Assembly (NCBI RefSeq): GCF_020497125.1
Contig: NC_059073.1
Span: 11,429,225-11,493,224 of the forward strand
Direction: 5' to 3'
DNA: 64,000 nucleotides
Source of the DNA: Mauremys mutica
Taxonomy: Eukaryota; Chordata; Testudines; Geoemydidae
In this document: positions 63,690-64,000 of the stretch, in pieces
Layout: each line of letters begins with the position of its first letter
Numbering within the stretch: position 1 is the first letter of the stretch
Program-made: the position numbers and the translations under genes
Notes under the pieces: model-generated
The model's input: the letters and a program-made list of their open reading frames with translations, nothing else
Database searches by the model: none
Told to the model about the DNA's origin: nothing

Positions 63690-64000
63690 TCTCTTACCAG
63701 CTGTGGCCAAAAGGGCTAATGGGATTCCTGGATATATATATAAAGAGGAGGATATTGAGTAGAAGCAGTAAGATGCTATTACATCTGTATTTACCACTTG
63801 TCCAACCATCACTGGAATACGGGGTCCATTTCTGGTGTCCACAGTGCAAAAAGGATGGTGATAAATTGGAGAGGGTTCAAAGAAAAGAACCATGAGAATG
63901 GTTAAAGGATTAGAAAACATGGCGTACTGTGATAGACTCAAGGAACCCATTCTGTTTAGTTTAACAAAGAGAAGGTTAAGGGGTGACTTGATCACAGTCT
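63690..64000 (+). pseudogene. CR1-like LINE reverse transcriptase C-terminus, cut by window end
   Basis: Encodes LPAVAKRANGIPGYIYKEED, then after frameshifts reads like the LEYGVHFWCPQ and KLERVQRK segments, then MVKGLENMAYCDRLKEPILF followed by RRLRGDLIT. These are the KANGI...GLE-M-Y..RL.E..LF.L.KRRLRGDLI motifs of CR1 ORF2. The 3' end lies outside the window. Confidence 0.85.

Overview
This window looks like intergenic or intronic DNA from a reptile, most likely a turtle. I found no host protein-coding gene, rRNA gene or functional tRNA gene. Nearly all recognisable sequence is derived from transposable elements. The turtle call rests on three things remembered as typical of turtle genomes and not checked against a database: many CR1 LINE fragments (some ending in the ATTCTATG octamer), three tRNA-derived SINEs of the tortoise Cry I type (A box, B box, and a tail shared with a CR1 in this window), and several high-copy short DNA transposons.

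Layout. 1-5.7 kb holds a hAT-type MITE nested in an older repeat, and a solo LTR with matching 4-bp target duplications. 7.9-9.7 kb holds the 5' end of a CR1: leader, an intact 307-codon ORF1 with a damaged esterase serine, and the start of ORF2. 9.9-14.6 kb is a 4.7-kb minisatellite of 35/36-bp units with higher-order duplications. 17-20.7 kb holds MITEs and a CR1 tail. 20.8-24.9 kb is an old RTE-like LINE split by an LTR-like insertion that carries a SINE, and by a second MITE. 25.5-31.6 kb carries several plus-strand CR1 3' ends. 31.7-33.9 kb is AT-rich, low-repeat sequence with homeodomain-type motifs. 34-38.7 kb has a Penelope-like inverted-repeat insertion, CR1 tails and two hAT-like elements nested in one older MITE. 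41-50 kb carries more hAT elements, a minus-strand CR1 reverse transcriptase and an LTR-like segment. 50.8-51.6 kb is a Penelope-like 3' end with a GIY-YIG remnant. 52.9-53.7 kb is a ~49-bp tandem repeat split by a MITE. 54.7-55.6 kb is a CR1 interrupted by a SINE. 57-64 kb holds further CR1, hAT and MITE copies, one strong CTCF-like site, and a CR1 cut by the window end.

No genes act together here as a pathway. What can be read is the order of insertion: target-site duplications show younger hAT elements landing inside older MITEs at several places, and a SINE sharing its tail with a LINE. The least explained object is the 35/36-bp array. Its consensus unit has no stop in any minus-strand frame, and each unit carries a purine run with four G-tracts.
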